Assembly: GCA_945860605.1 (NCBI GenBank)
Contig: CAMAQL010000003.1
Span: 1 to 59,706 of the forward strand
Reading direction: 5' to 3'
Origin: Chitinophaga pinensis
GTDB taxonomy: Bacteria > Bacteroidota > Bacteroidia > Chitinophagales > Chitinophagaceae
DNA: 59,706 bases
Shown one piece after another: positions 8,265 to 16,107 of this stretch. The notes below the pieces were generated by a model that did no database searches, was not told where the DNA came from, and saw only the letters and a list, made by a program, of their open reading frames with translations. The first letter of the stretch is position 1, and the number at the start of each line of letters is the position of its first letter. The position numbers were made by a program, and so were the translations under genes.

Positions 8265-8972
8265 TTATAATTTTTGGATACGAATATTTCTGTACCAAAC
8301 TTGATCACCATGATCTTGCAAGCTGATATGCCCAGAAAATACTTTTCCAAAATCAGGTGATTCACCTTTCGAAAATTTACTTTTTCTAATTAACTCTTTC
8401 CAACTATCATCGCCTAAATGTGTGTTTACAGTGGTTACACCATTTAATTTCATGATTAAAACACCTTTGTTTACAATGATGTCTACTTGATTCCATTCTT
8501 CTGCAAGTTTAGCGCCAGACTCATCGCCAACAATCAGGTCATATAAATTGCCAGCTCTGTGGCTAATGATTTTACCATCTGGGTGACCTTCGTTATCTAA
8601 GACTTGCATTTCGGGTCCAGTGTGCCAAGTATTTTTATATTTTGATGGGTCATTTTGTACAAAAAAGATAATACCACTATTACCATTTTTAGCAATTTTC
8701 CATTCTAATTGCAAATGGAAATCTGAAAAACTTTCGTTGGTGACAATATCACCACCACCTACTATTCTTCCATATAACTTATTACTTGGGTCAAACATGA
8801 TTGCACCGTCTACTACTTTCCATGCTTCACCTGCAGTTTTTTTCCCGAATGTATGCCAGCCGTTGGTTGTTTTTCCGTCAAATAAAGAGATCCATTTTTC
8901 TTGAGCTTGAGTTTGATTAAAACCAAGCACTGCAAAAGTCAATAAGGTTAGAGCAAGTAATTGTTTTTTCAT
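8265..8972 (-). CDS. DUF1080 protein, probable periplasmic 3-keto-disaccharide hydrolase
   Basis: The 235-residue secreted protein has a Sec signal peptide (MKKQLLALTLLTFAVLGF to TQAQ) and one DUF1080 domain, a concanavalin-like beta sandwich. Diagnostic blocks are WISLFDGKTTNGWHTFG at the mature N-terminus, DFHLQLEWKIAKNGNSGIIFF, TGPEMQVLDNEGHPD, AEEWNQVDIIV and the C-terminal GHISLQDHGDQVWYRNIRI. Pfam names this family (PF06439) 3-keto-disaccharide hydrolase; members cleave glycosides already oxidised at C3. That activity here is inferred from family and context: the cytochrome c gene lies 2 bases upstream on the same strand, and a GMC dehydrogenase lies across the divergent promoter region. 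Confidence 0.88.
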   Translation of the reverse strand: MKKQLLALTLLTFAVLGFNQTQAQEKWISLFDGKTTNGWHTFGKKTAGEAWKVVDGAIMFDPSNKLYGRIVGGGDIVTNESFSDFHLQLEWKIAKNGNSGIIFFVQNDPSKYKNTWHTGPEMQVLDNEGHPDGKIISHRAGNLYDLIVGDESGAKLAEEWNQVDIIVNKGVLIMKLNGVTTVNTHLGDDSWKELIRKSKFSKGESPDFGKVFSGHISLQDHGDQVWYRNIRIQKL

Positions 8973-8974
8973 AA

Positions 8975-9361
8975 TTATTTTTTTAATAGTAAAATGTATT
9001 TCACCATCGCTTCTGCATCCTCCTCGCTCAGGTTTGCATGCGCTGTCATTGGGATAGCACCCCAGTTGCCACTTCCGCCTTTGATAATTTTTCCGGCTAG
9101 CATTTCAATATTGTCATCTGTATTTTCATATTTAGCTGCTACATCTTGGTAAGCTGGTCCTATACTTTTTTCAGCTACTTTATGACAGGTTAAACAATCG
9201 CTTCCTGCAATCAAGGCCAATCCTTTTGAATAATCCGGATTGTCAGATAATTTAGTTTCCGAAGTAGTGGTTGTTTCTGTTGTAGATGTTTTGTTGGTTG
9301 CTCCACCACCACAGGCCGCTAGGAAAATGGCTGCTGTTAGGGTGTATAAAATTTTATGCAT
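8975..9361 (-). CDS. Class I cytochrome c lipoprotein
   Basis: The 128-residue protein has a lipoprotein signal with lipobox LAAC (Cys17), then a Thr/Ser-rich linker. A single c-type heme domain follows: CLTCH (Cys56, Cys59, His60) with the distal Met ligand in IPMTAH (Met105). It is therefore a membrane-anchored periplasmic electron carrier. It sits between a TIM-barrel isomerase gene and the DUF1080 gene (2-base gap) on one strand. I infer it may accept electrons from the GMC dehydrogenase at 12822-14501. A general respiratory role is the alternative. Confidence 0.9.
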   Translation of the reverse strand: MHKILYTLTAAIFLAACGGGATNKTSTTETTTTSETKLSDNPDYSKGLALIAGSDCLTCHKVAEKSIGPAYQDVAAKYENTDDNIEMLAGKIIKGGSGNWGAIPMTAHANLSEEDAEAMVKYILLLKK

Positions 9362-9434
9362 ACTGTTATATTTGATTGTGTAAATTATATTCTTGATTTG
9401 AATTCTTGATTTGACTAAATATTTTACTTCTTGA

Positions 9435-10487
9435 CTAAATGCCTAATATTTTTTTGTTAAACGCCTCGTCCGATCCTGTACTAGCAAAATCATCAAAAGC
9501 TTTTGCTGTTATAGGGATGATATGGTTTTGAATAAATACAGCACCTTCTGCTGCACCCACTTCTGGATGCTTTAAACAACATTCCCATTCCAATACTGCC
9601 CAACCTTTATAATCATAAGCTGCTAGCTTGCTAAAGATACTTTTAAAATCTACTTGGCCATCACCAAGGGATCTAAATCTTCCAGCACGATCGATCCAGT
9701 TTTGATAACCACCATATACGCCTTGCTTTGCACTCGGATTAAACTCGGCATCTTTTACATGAAACATTTTGATACGCTCATGGTATGCGTCGATATAGCC
9801 TTTATAGTCCATGCATTGCAATACCAAATGCGATGGATCAAATAATAAACAAGCACGAGGATGTTGTCCCACTTTATCTAAAAACATTTCATAGGAAATG
9901 CCATCATGCAAATCCTCTCCTGGATGAATTTCATAACATAAGTCTACGCCAGCAGCATCAAATTCATTTAAAATTGGCAACCATCTTTTTCCTAATTCTG
10001 TAAAGCCTGTTTCGACTAAACCTGCAGGTCTTTGTGGCCATGGATAAACGGTATGCCATAATAAAGCACCGCTAAAAGTGGCGTGTGCATTCAATCCTAA
10101 ATGTTGAGATGCTTTTGCTGCATATTTTAATTGTTGTATGGCCCATTCAGTTCTTGCTTTGGGACTGCCTCTATATTCAACTGGTGCAAAGCCATCAAAT
10201 TGCGCATCATAGGCAGGATGCACTGCCACTAATTGTCCTTGTAAATGTGTAGACAATTCTGTGATCTCTAATCCAGCAGCCTGCACAATGCCTTTAATCT
10301 CGTCGGCATAGGTTTTGCTTTCTGCTGCTTTTTGTAAATCAATACAGCGTGCGTCCCAACTTGGAATTTGTACACCCTTGAAACCCAATCCTGCAGCCCA
10401 TTTGCAGATTCCCTCTAAAGTATTGAATGGAGAATGATCTCCTAAAAATTGTGCTAAAAATATACCTGGTCCTTTTACTGTTGTCAT
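9435..10487 (-). CDS. Sugar phosphate isomerase/epimerase-like TIM-barrel protein
   Basis: This 350-residue xylose-isomerase-like TIM barrel (AP endonuclease 2 superfamily) has no signal peptide, so it is cytoplasmic. Metal-site blocks are CYEIHPGEDLHDG, LLFDPSHLVLQ, KMFHVKDAEF and AVLEWECC, carrying the Glu, Asp/His, His and Glu ligands expected for a divalent metal. The N-terminal GPGIFLAQFLGDHSPFNTLEGI resembles isomerases paired with Gfo/Idh oxidoreductases in sugar catabolism. It follows such an oxidoreductase gene by 32 bases. I infer that it isomerises or epimerises a keto-sugar released by the locus; the exact substrate cannot be read. Confidence 0.85.
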   Translation of the reverse strand: MTTVKGPGIFLAQFLGDHSPFNTLEGICKWAAGLGFKGVQIPSWDARCIDLQKAAESKTYADEIKGIVQAAGLEITELSTHLQGQLVAVHPAYDAQFDGFAPVEYRGSPKARTEWAIQQLKYAAKASQHLGLNAHATFSGALLWHTVYPWPQRPAGLVETGFTELGKRWLPILNEFDAAGVDLCYEIHPGEDLHDGISYEMFLDKVGQHPRACLLFDPSHLVLQCMDYKGYIDAYHERIKMFHVKDAEFNPSAKQGVYGGYQNWIDRAGRFRSLGDGQVDFKSIFSKLAAYDYKGWAVLEWECCLKHPEVGAAEGAVFIQNHIIPITAKAFDDFASTGSDEAFNKKILGI

Positions 10488-10519
10488 ATGATAATGATTG
10501 CCTTTTTTAAATATCGCAT

Positions 10520-11686
10520 TTAAATTTTATGTGCCGTCCATTTTTGATCAGAACCTGCAGATAAAACTACATTGTCAATAAATGCCATCCCTCTAATTCC
10601 ATCTTCTACGCCTGGGAAATCTAACATTTCGGGTGTTGGAATAGTGCCATCCATTTTTGCAGACAAAGTAAGTGCAAAGTTTCTATAAATATTAGCGAAT
10701 GCTTCTAAATAGCCTTCTGGATGTCCGCCAGGAGTGCGACAATTATGTGTTGCAAAGCTGGATAAATGAGCGCCGTAGTTGGCCCCTGCTCGTAAAATTT
10801 GTGTTGGCTGATCCAACCATTTTACAATGAGTGAATTGGGCTCATGTTGAAACCATTCAATTCCTCCTTGTTCTCCGTATACTCTAATCTTTAATGCATT
10901 CTCCTCGCCTGCGGCCACTTGCGATGCCATCAATACGCCCTTTGCGCCATTGTCAAATTTCAACATGACTGCGCCATCATCATCCATCGCACGGCCATCT
11001 ACTAATGTGTTTAATTCTGCACAGATATCAGTGATTTTTGCACCAGTAATGTATTCGGCTAAATGGGCAGCATGCGTTCCAATATCACCCATCACAGAAC
11101 TCTTACCCGATTTTTTTGGATCCGTTCTCCATGCTGCTTGTGCATTGCCTTCTCTTTCCGACAGTCTACTTAACCATCCTTGTGGATATTCCACCCACAC
11201 CTTACGAATCTTACCCAGCTTGCCTTCGCGCACCATGGCCTTTGCTTGCTTGACCATTGGATAACCAGAATAGGTATGCGTTAAGCAAAGCGTTAAGCCT
11301 GTTTCTTTCAATTTTTGTGCTAATAATTTTGCTTCTTCTAAGGAGAAAGTAATTGGTTTTTCTATCACTACATTGAAACCATTTTCCAAAGCCATCATAG
11401 CAGGTGCAAAATGTGCAAAATTTGGTGTTACAATGGTTATGAAATCAATGCGCTCATCGGCTGGCAATTGCGCTTCTTTTGTAATCATCTCCTCATATGT
11501 TAAGTAGGTTCTTTCCTTAGGAAGAAACAAAGCTTCTCCAGAGGCTACAGCTATTTCTGGGTTGATACTTAATGCACCACATTTGACCTCAATGAGCCCA
11601 TCCATATTTGCGGCAAGTCTGTGTATGGCGCCAATGAATGCGTCCTTTCCACCACCTACCATACCCATGCGTAGTTTTCTGTTCAT
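10520..11686 (-). CDS. Gfo/Idh/MocA-family oxidoreductase (cytoplasmic)
   Basis: The 388-residue NAD(P)-dependent oxidoreductase has an N-terminal Rossmann domain (LRMGMVGGGKDAFIGAIH), the family EKP motif (VVIEKPITFSLEEA) and a C-terminal beta-sheet domain with MGDIGTHAAHLAEYITG holding the catalytic His. It has no signal peptide. It is the first gene of the minus-strand arm, which continues with the TIM-barrel gene. Family members reduce or oxidise sugar hydroxyls, and some act as 3-keto-sugar reductases; that activity is inferred here from context. Gene length and start (MNRKLRMGMVGGG) are normal. Confidence 0.88.
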   Translation of the reverse strand: MNRKLRMGMVGGGKDAFIGAIHRLAANMDGLIEVKCGALSINPEIAVASGEALFLPKERTYLTYEEMITKEAQLPADERIDFITIVTPNFAHFAPAMMALENGFNVVIEKPITFSLEEAKLLAQKLKETGLTLCLTHTYSGYPMVKQAKAMVREGKLGKIRKVWVEYPQGWLSRLSEREGNAQAAWRTDPKKSGKSSVMGDIGTHAAHLAEYITGAKITDICAELNTLVDGRAMDDDGAVMLKFDNGAKGVLMASQVAAGEENALKIRVYGEQGGIEWFQHEPNSLIVKWLDQPTQILRAGANYGAHLSSFATHNCRTPGGHPEGYLEAFANIYRNFALTLSAKMDGTIPTPEMLDFPGVEDGIRGMAFIDNVVLSAGSDQKWTAHKI

Positions 11687-11807
11687 TTTTTAGGGAGTAT
11701 TTATGCTTACAAAATAAGCTGAATGTGTCAAAATAACACGTTCATCCTATTGTAAGAGCAATTTCCTCATTATTTCTCAAAAAACCCCTTTTTTCCATGG
11801 AAAATAT

Positions 11808-11839
11808 TTGAAAAGAATGCAAAAATAAATTTACATTTA
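11808..11839 (+). promoter_or_regulatory. Candidate promoter of the GMC dehydrogenase operon
   Basis: TTG at 11808-11810 and TACATTTA at 11832-11839 (seven of eight consensus positions) are separated by 21 bases, the same spacing as in the candidate promoter at 29062-29093. The box lies about 26 bases before the proposed start at 11866. The 11687-11865 gap between the two divergent arms contains nothing else I can assign. Confidence 0.4.
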
Positions 11840-11865
11840 TAAACTCATCCAAATGCATGCTTGCT

Positions 11866-12774
11866 ATGTCTACAAAGCTCAATAGACGAAATTTACTGAA
11901 ACAAGTTTTATCCGGATCTGCCGCGATGGCTGCTGGTTTGGCGTTACCACATCAAGCGACTGCGCAATTAGCAAATCTATCCAATCCACCAGCTGATGCA
12001 GCTAATTTAAAAGGCAATATCAACCATAGTGTTTGCAGATGGTGTTACAGTGATTTTAGTTTAGAAGATTTATGTAAGGAAGTAAAAAGTATCGGATTCA
12101 ACGCCATTGATTTATTAAAACCAACTGAGTGGGATACGGTAAAAAAATATGGCATTGACTGTTCCATGTGTTATACTGCTGGTGAAACAAGTTTGACAAA
12201 AGGTTGGAATAACCCGATGCATCATCCTTGGTTGATCAAAGATTATTTGGAAGCAATTCCATTGGTAGCAGCAGCTGGGTATAAAAATTTAATTTGTTTT
12301 TCGGGAAATAGAAATGGCATGGATGACGCTACAGGATTGAAAAATTGCGTTGAAGGACTAAAAAAAATCATGCCATTAGCAGAAGCGAAAGGTGTGACCA
12401 TTCATATTGAATTATTCAATTCCAAAGTAGACCATAAAGATTATATGGGTGATAAATCTGCATGGGGTATCGAACTATGTAAACAATTGGGCTCTCCTAA
12501 TTTTAAAATTTTATTTGACATTTATCATATGCAAATAGATGAGGGAGATATCATTCGTTCTATTCAAGACAGTCATACTTATTTTGGGCATTATCACACT
12601 GCGGGTGTTCCAGGTAGACATGAATTAGATGATCGTCAGGAATTAAATTATCCAGCCATCATGCGTGCGATCAAAGCCACTGGTTACAATGGTTATGTGG
12701 CACATGAATTCATTGCAACGAACCCAGATAAAATTAGTTCACTCAAGCAAGCTGTTACAGTTTGCGATATTTAA
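11866..12774 (+). CDS. Tat-exported TIM-barrel isomerase-like protein (hydroxypyruvate isomerase-like)
   Basis: The protein begins with a twin-arginine signal (NRRNLLKQVLSGSAAMAAGLA, cleavage near ATA-QL) followed by a xylose-isomerase-like TIM barrel. Metal and substrate blocks are CRWCYSDFSLEDL, VTIHIELFNSKVDHKD, ILFDIYHMQIDEGD, GHYHTAGVPGRHEL and GYVAHEF, resembling hydroxypyruvate isomerase (Hyi)-type proteins. Export of a folded metal enzyme by Tat makes it periplasmic. I prefer the ATG at 11866 (302 residues); ATG at 11857 adds three residues. It leads the plus-strand arm, 47 bases before the GMC dehydrogenase gene. An isomerase acting on oxidised sugars in the periplasm is inferred. 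Confidence 0.85.
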   Translation: MSTKLNRRNLLKQVLSGSAAMAAGLALPHQATAQLANLSNPPADAANLKGNINHSVCRWCYSDFSLEDLCKEVKSIGFNAIDLLKPTEWDTVKKYGIDCSMCYTAGETSLTKGWNNPMHHPWLIKDYLEAIPLVAAAGYKNLICFSGNRNGMDDATGLKNCVEGLKKIMPLAEAKGVTIHIELFNSKVDHKDYMGDKSAWGIELCKQLGSPNFKILFDIYHMQIDEGDIIRSIQDSHTYFGHYHTAGVPGRHELDDRQELNYPAIMRAIKATGYNGYVAHEFIATNPDKISSLKQAVTVCDI

Positions 12775-12821
12775 ATAATACTTTTATAAACCAATCATAA
12801 TAACTCATAAATTTTTTTACA

Positions 12822-14501
12822 ATGGCCGAACAACAGTATGACGCAATCGTAGTAGGTTCTGGAATCAGTGGCGGATGGGCTGCAAAAGAGCTTACAGAAA
12901 AAGGACTTAAAGTTTTAATGTTAGAGCGTGGAAGAAACATCGAACACATTAAGGACTATGTGAATGCAGATAAAGAATCATGGGATTTTCCACATAGAGG
13001 TGGTAGAACACAACAGATGATCGAAGATTATCCTGTGTTAAAACGCGACTACCCGTTGAACGAAACGAATTTAGATTACTGGTGTTCTGATAAGGATCAT
13101 CCGTATACAGAAACAAAACGTTTTGATTGGTTTAGAGGATACCATGTTGGTGGTCGTTCTTTAATGTGGGGTCGTCAGTCTTATCGTTGGGCGGATGCTG
13201 ATTTTGAAGCGAATGCAAAAGACGGTATCGCAGTTGACTGGCCTGTACGTTATAAAGAGATTGAGCCATGGTATGATTATGTAGAAAAATTTGCAGGCAT
13301 TAGTGGAAATAGAGATGGGATTGATTTATTGCCTGATGGTCAGTTTTTACCTCCAATGGATTTGACATGTGTGGAGAAAGACGTGGCTGCAAGAATCAAA
13401 GAAATTTATAAAGGAAGCCGTCATTTAATCATTGGACGTACGGCTAATATTACTGTGCCACATGAAGGTCGTCCTGGTTGCCAGTTCAGAAATAAGTGTT
13501 GGTTGGGTTGTCAGTTTGGTGGATATTTTAGTACGCAATCTTCTACTTTACCAGCTGCAGTAGCAACAGGAAATTTAACTTTAAGACCTTTTTCTATTGT
13601 GACAGAAATCAAATATGATAAAGATAAAAAGCGTGCGACTGGCGTAACGGTATTAGATGCTGAGACCAATAAAACAATAGAGTATAAAGCAAAAATTATT
13701 TTTGTGAATGCCTCTACTTTAAACAGCACTTGGCTCTTGATGAATTCTGCTACAGATGTTTGGGAAGGTGGACTAGGAAGTAGCAGTGATGCATTGGGTA
13801 AAAATTTAATGGACCACCATTTAGGTAATCGTGCAGGTGGCACAATAGAAGGGTATGAAGACAAATACACATTTGGTCGTCGCGCCAATGGTTTCTATAT
13901 TCCAAGATTTAGAAACCTTGGGGATGAGAAGCGTGATTATATCAGAGGATTTGGTTACCAAGGTGGTGCCAACAGAGAAGGATGGGGTCACGATGTGGCA
14001 GAAGTGAGTATCGGTGGTAAATTTAAAGATGCATTGACTGAACCAGGTGGATGGTCTATTGGTATGATGGGCTTTGGTGAAATGTTACCAGACGAAACCA
14101 ATAAAGTGACTTTAGATAAAACTAAAAAAGATAAGTGGGGATTGAATGTCTTGAACATTGATTGTGAGTTGAAAGACAATGAAATCAAAATGCGTAAAGA
14201 CATTTTAGAAGACGCAAAAGAAATGCTGGAGCGTGCAGGTGCTAAAAATGTACAAGGTTTTGAAGGAGATGGTACACCAGGTAGAGGTATTCATGAAATG
14301 GGTACTGCGCGTATGGGTAGAGATCCTAAGACTTCTGTATTGAATGGCAATAACCAAGTATGGGATGCACCGAATGTATTTGTGACGGATGGTTCGTTCA
14401 TGACAAGTGCAAACTGCGTGAACCCTTCATTAACTTATATGGCATTCACTGCAAGAGCGGTAGACTTTGCTGTATCAGAATTGAAAAAAGGAAACTTATA
14501 A
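12822..14501 (+). CDS. GMC-family FAD dehydrogenase with CX5CX3C motif (probable glycoside 3-dehydrogenase large subunit)
   Basis: The 559-residue flavoprotein has the FAD-binding Rossmann motif (DAIVVGSGISGGWAA, then the Glu-containing LERG), the GMC segment GGRSLMWGRQSYRW, and the C-terminal active site with His491 (HEMGTARMG) and Asn534 (NPSLTY). Cys220, Cys226 and Cys230 form CX5CX3C, the arrangement that binds a [3Fe-4S] cluster in bacterial FAD glucose dehydrogenase alpha subunits. Electrons can then leave to a cytochrome rather than to oxygen. There is no signal peptide, as in that family, where the subunit is carried out by its Tat partner, here encoded 22 bases downstream. Glycoside C3 oxidation is inferred from the DUF1080, isomerase and cytochrome neighbours; simple glucose or alcohol oxidation is the alternative. 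Confidence 0.88.
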   Translation: MAEQQYDAIVVGSGISGGWAAKELTEKGLKVLMLERGRNIEHIKDYVNADKESWDFPHRGGRTQQMIEDYPVLKRDYPLNETNLDYWCSDKDHPYTETKRFDWFRGYHVGGRSLMWGRQSYRWADADFEANAKDGIAVDWPVRYKEIEPWYDYVEKFAGISGNRDGIDLLPDGQFLPPMDLTCVEKDVAARIKEIYKGSRHLIIGRTANITVPHEGRPGCQFRNKCWLGCQFGGYFSTQSSTLPAAVATGNLTLRPFSIVTEIKYDKDKKRATGVTVLDAETNKTIEYKAKIIFVNASTLNSTWLLMNSATDVWEGGLGSSSDALGKNLMDHHLGNRAGGTIEGYEDKYTFGRRANGFYIPRFRNLGDEKRDYIRGFGYQGGANREGWGHDVAEVSIGGKFKDALTEPGGWSIGMMGFGEMLPDETNKVTLDKTKKDKWGLNVLNIDCELKDNEIKMRKDILEDAKEMLERAGAKNVQGFEGDGTPGRGIHEMGTARMGRDPKTSVLNGNNQVWDAPNVFVTDGSFMTSANCVNPSLTYMAFTARAVDFAVSELKKGNL

Positions 14502-14523
14502 TTTAATTTTTAAAAAATATTTT

Positions 14524-15090
14524 ATGATAAATAGAAGAGAAGCCCTTTCTAGAGTTGCCATCATCATGGGTGGAACAGTTTTAGGTGCAGAAGCTTTTTT
14601 GACTGGTTGTAAAACCAATACCAAGGGGGTGACTTTCTCCCAAGCAGATATTGACTTTTTAAACGAAGTGGGTGAAACCATCCTACCTGCAACCGATACA
14701 CCAGGTGCAAAAGCTGCCAATGTAGGCGCTTTCATGCAAATCATGGTGAGCGATTGTTACGAAGCAAAGGACCAAGAAATTTTTATGAAGGGTATGGAGG
14801 AATTGAATGCTGCTTCTAAAAAGCACCACAATAAAGCATTCATGGAATCTACTCCAGAAGAGCGTACTGCTTTCTTAACTGAACTAGATCAAGAAGCGAA
14901 GGAGTACCAAAAAAATAAAAAACAAGAAGACCCTACGCATTACTTTACCATGATGAAGCAAATGACTTTATCTGGTTTGTTTACTTCAAAAATTGGTGCA
15001 ACAGAAGTGCTCAGATATGTAGCTGTTCCTGGTAAGTATGAAGGTTGTATGCCTTATACAAAAGGAGAAAAAGCTTGGGCTACTTCTTAA
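14524..15090 (+). CDS. Gluconate 2-dehydrogenase subunit 3-family protein (small subunit of the GMC dehydrogenase)
   Basis: The 188-residue partner starts with a twin-arginine signal (NRREALSRVAIIMGG) ending in a lipobox (LTGC, Cys29), so it is a Tat-exported lipoprotein. The body matches the subunit 3 family: FSQADIDFLNEVGETILPATDTPGAKAA near the N-terminus, then a helical region and MTLSGLFTSKIGATEVLRYVAVPGKYEGC. In FAD-dehydrogenase complexes this subunit is required to export and mature the GMC subunit. Here it would dock the complex on the membrane. Spacing of 22 bases from the GMC gene and the following terminator support one operon. Confidence 0.9.
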   Translation: MINRREALSRVAIIMGGTVLGAEAFLTGCKTNTKGVTFSQADIDFLNEVGETILPATDTPGAKAANVGAFMQIMVSDCYEAKDQEIFMKGMEELNAASKKHHNKAFMESTPEERTAFLTELDQEAKEYQKNKKQEDPTHYFTMMKQMTLSGLFTSKIGATEVLRYVAVPGKYEGCMPYTKGEKAWATS

Positions 15091-15102
15091 AAAAAAGATA
15101 CT

Positions 15103-15133
15103 ACTGAGCCTCCAAAAGGAGGCTCAGTTTTTA
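15103..15133 (+). terminator. Rho-independent terminator after the GMC operon
   Basis: A perfect 11-base stem (15103-15113 with 15118-15128) with an AAAA loop is followed by TTTTT. It separates the dehydrogenase operon from the next TIM-barrel gene. Confidence 0.9.
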
Positions 15134-15164
15134 CAATTATTCATTTGGTTTTCAATTTTAATTT

Positions 15165-16028
15165 ATGTCAAATTCAAGAAGAAGTTTTTTACGTGGTGCC
15201 GCTTTAACAAGTGTGGCATTGTCAATACCATTTAAAAATGAGTTAATGGCGATGGCGCCAAAGTCTAATCCATTTGGAATTCAATTGTGGTCAGTGAAAC
15301 AAGCATTGGCAAAAGATCCACTTGGGGTTTTAAAACAAATTGCTGCCAATGGCTATACAAAAATTGAAAGCTTCGAAGGTCCTAAAGGCATGTTTTGGGG
15401 TATGAAAAATACGGAGTTCAAAAAAGTAATGGATGATTTAGGAATGAATATGATTTCGACGCATTGTAATGATACTGGTAATTTTAAATCTTTCGAACAA
15501 AAGGCTGCAGCGGCGGGCGAAATTGGTTTAAAGTATATCATATGTGCATTTAAAGGGCCACAGAAAACGCTTGATAATTTTAAGCAATTTGCTGATGAGT
15601 TTAATGCATGTGGTGAAATTGCAAAAAAACATGGTCTTCGTTTTGCTTACCATAATCATGATTATTCTTTCAAGGCTATGGAAGGAATTGTCCCTCAGGA
15701 TTTAATGATGAAAAATACGGACCCAGCTATAGTGGATTTTGAAATGGATATGTATTGGACAGCAGCTGCAGGCGTAGATCCACTTGCATACATGGACAAG
15801 TTTCCTAATCGTTTTAAATTAGTGCATGTGAAAGATATGACTAAGATAGCCACTGGGCATGAGTCATGCGTGATTGGGAAAGGCACTATTGATTATAAAA
15901 CTTTATTACCAAAAGTTGCAAAACGTGGTGTAGCGCATATGATTGTAGAACAAGAACACTATAGAGGATCCAATGAATTAGATGCGGCAAGAGATGACGC
16001 TGCTTATGTCAAAACATTGAATTGGTAA
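15165..16028 (+). CDS. Tat-exported TIM-barrel sugar isomerase/epimerase-like protein
   Basis: This 287-residue xylose-isomerase-like TIM barrel has a twin-arginine signal (NSRRSFLRGAALTSVALSI). Blocks are FGIQLWSVKQALAKDP, MISTHCND, LRFAYHNHDYSF, VDFEMDMYWTAAAGVDP, FKLVHVKDM and MIVEQEHY. The His, Glu/Asp and final Glu ligands lie where the family expects a metal. It is periplasmic if Tat-exported. It follows the terminator of the GMC operon by 32 bases, so it may be separately transcribed or reached by read-through. Role in isomerising keto-sugars is inferred; its relation to the other two TIM barrels of the locus cannot be resolved by eye. Confidence 0.85.
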   Translation: MSNSRRSFLRGAALTSVALSIPFKNELMAMAPKSNPFGIQLWSVKQALAKDPLGVLKQIAANGYTKIESFEGPKGMFWGMKNTEFKKVMDDLGMNMISTHCNDTGNFKSFEQKAAAAGEIGLKYIICAFKGPQKTLDNFKQFADEFNACGEIAKKHGLRFAYHNHDYSFKAMEGIVPQDLMMKNTDPAIVDFEMDMYWTAAAGVDPLAYMDKFPNRFKLVHVKDMTKIATGHESCVIGKGTIDYKTLLPKVAKRGVAHMIVEQEHYRGSNELDAARDDAAYVKTLNW

Positions 16029-16046
16029 GGATACCAAGGATTAAAT

Positions 16047-16080
16047 AAAAAAAGGGACACGATTCGTGTCCCTTTTTTTA
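16047..16080. terminator. Bidirectional terminator between convergent genes
   Basis: A stem of nine pairs (16053-16061 with 16065-16073) has an A-run on the left and a T-run on the right. It separates the plus-strand TIM-barrel gene from the minus-strand aminotransferase-like gene. Confidence 0.85.
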
Positions 16081-16107
16081 TAGCTATACAATAAGATGTA
16101 CGATATT

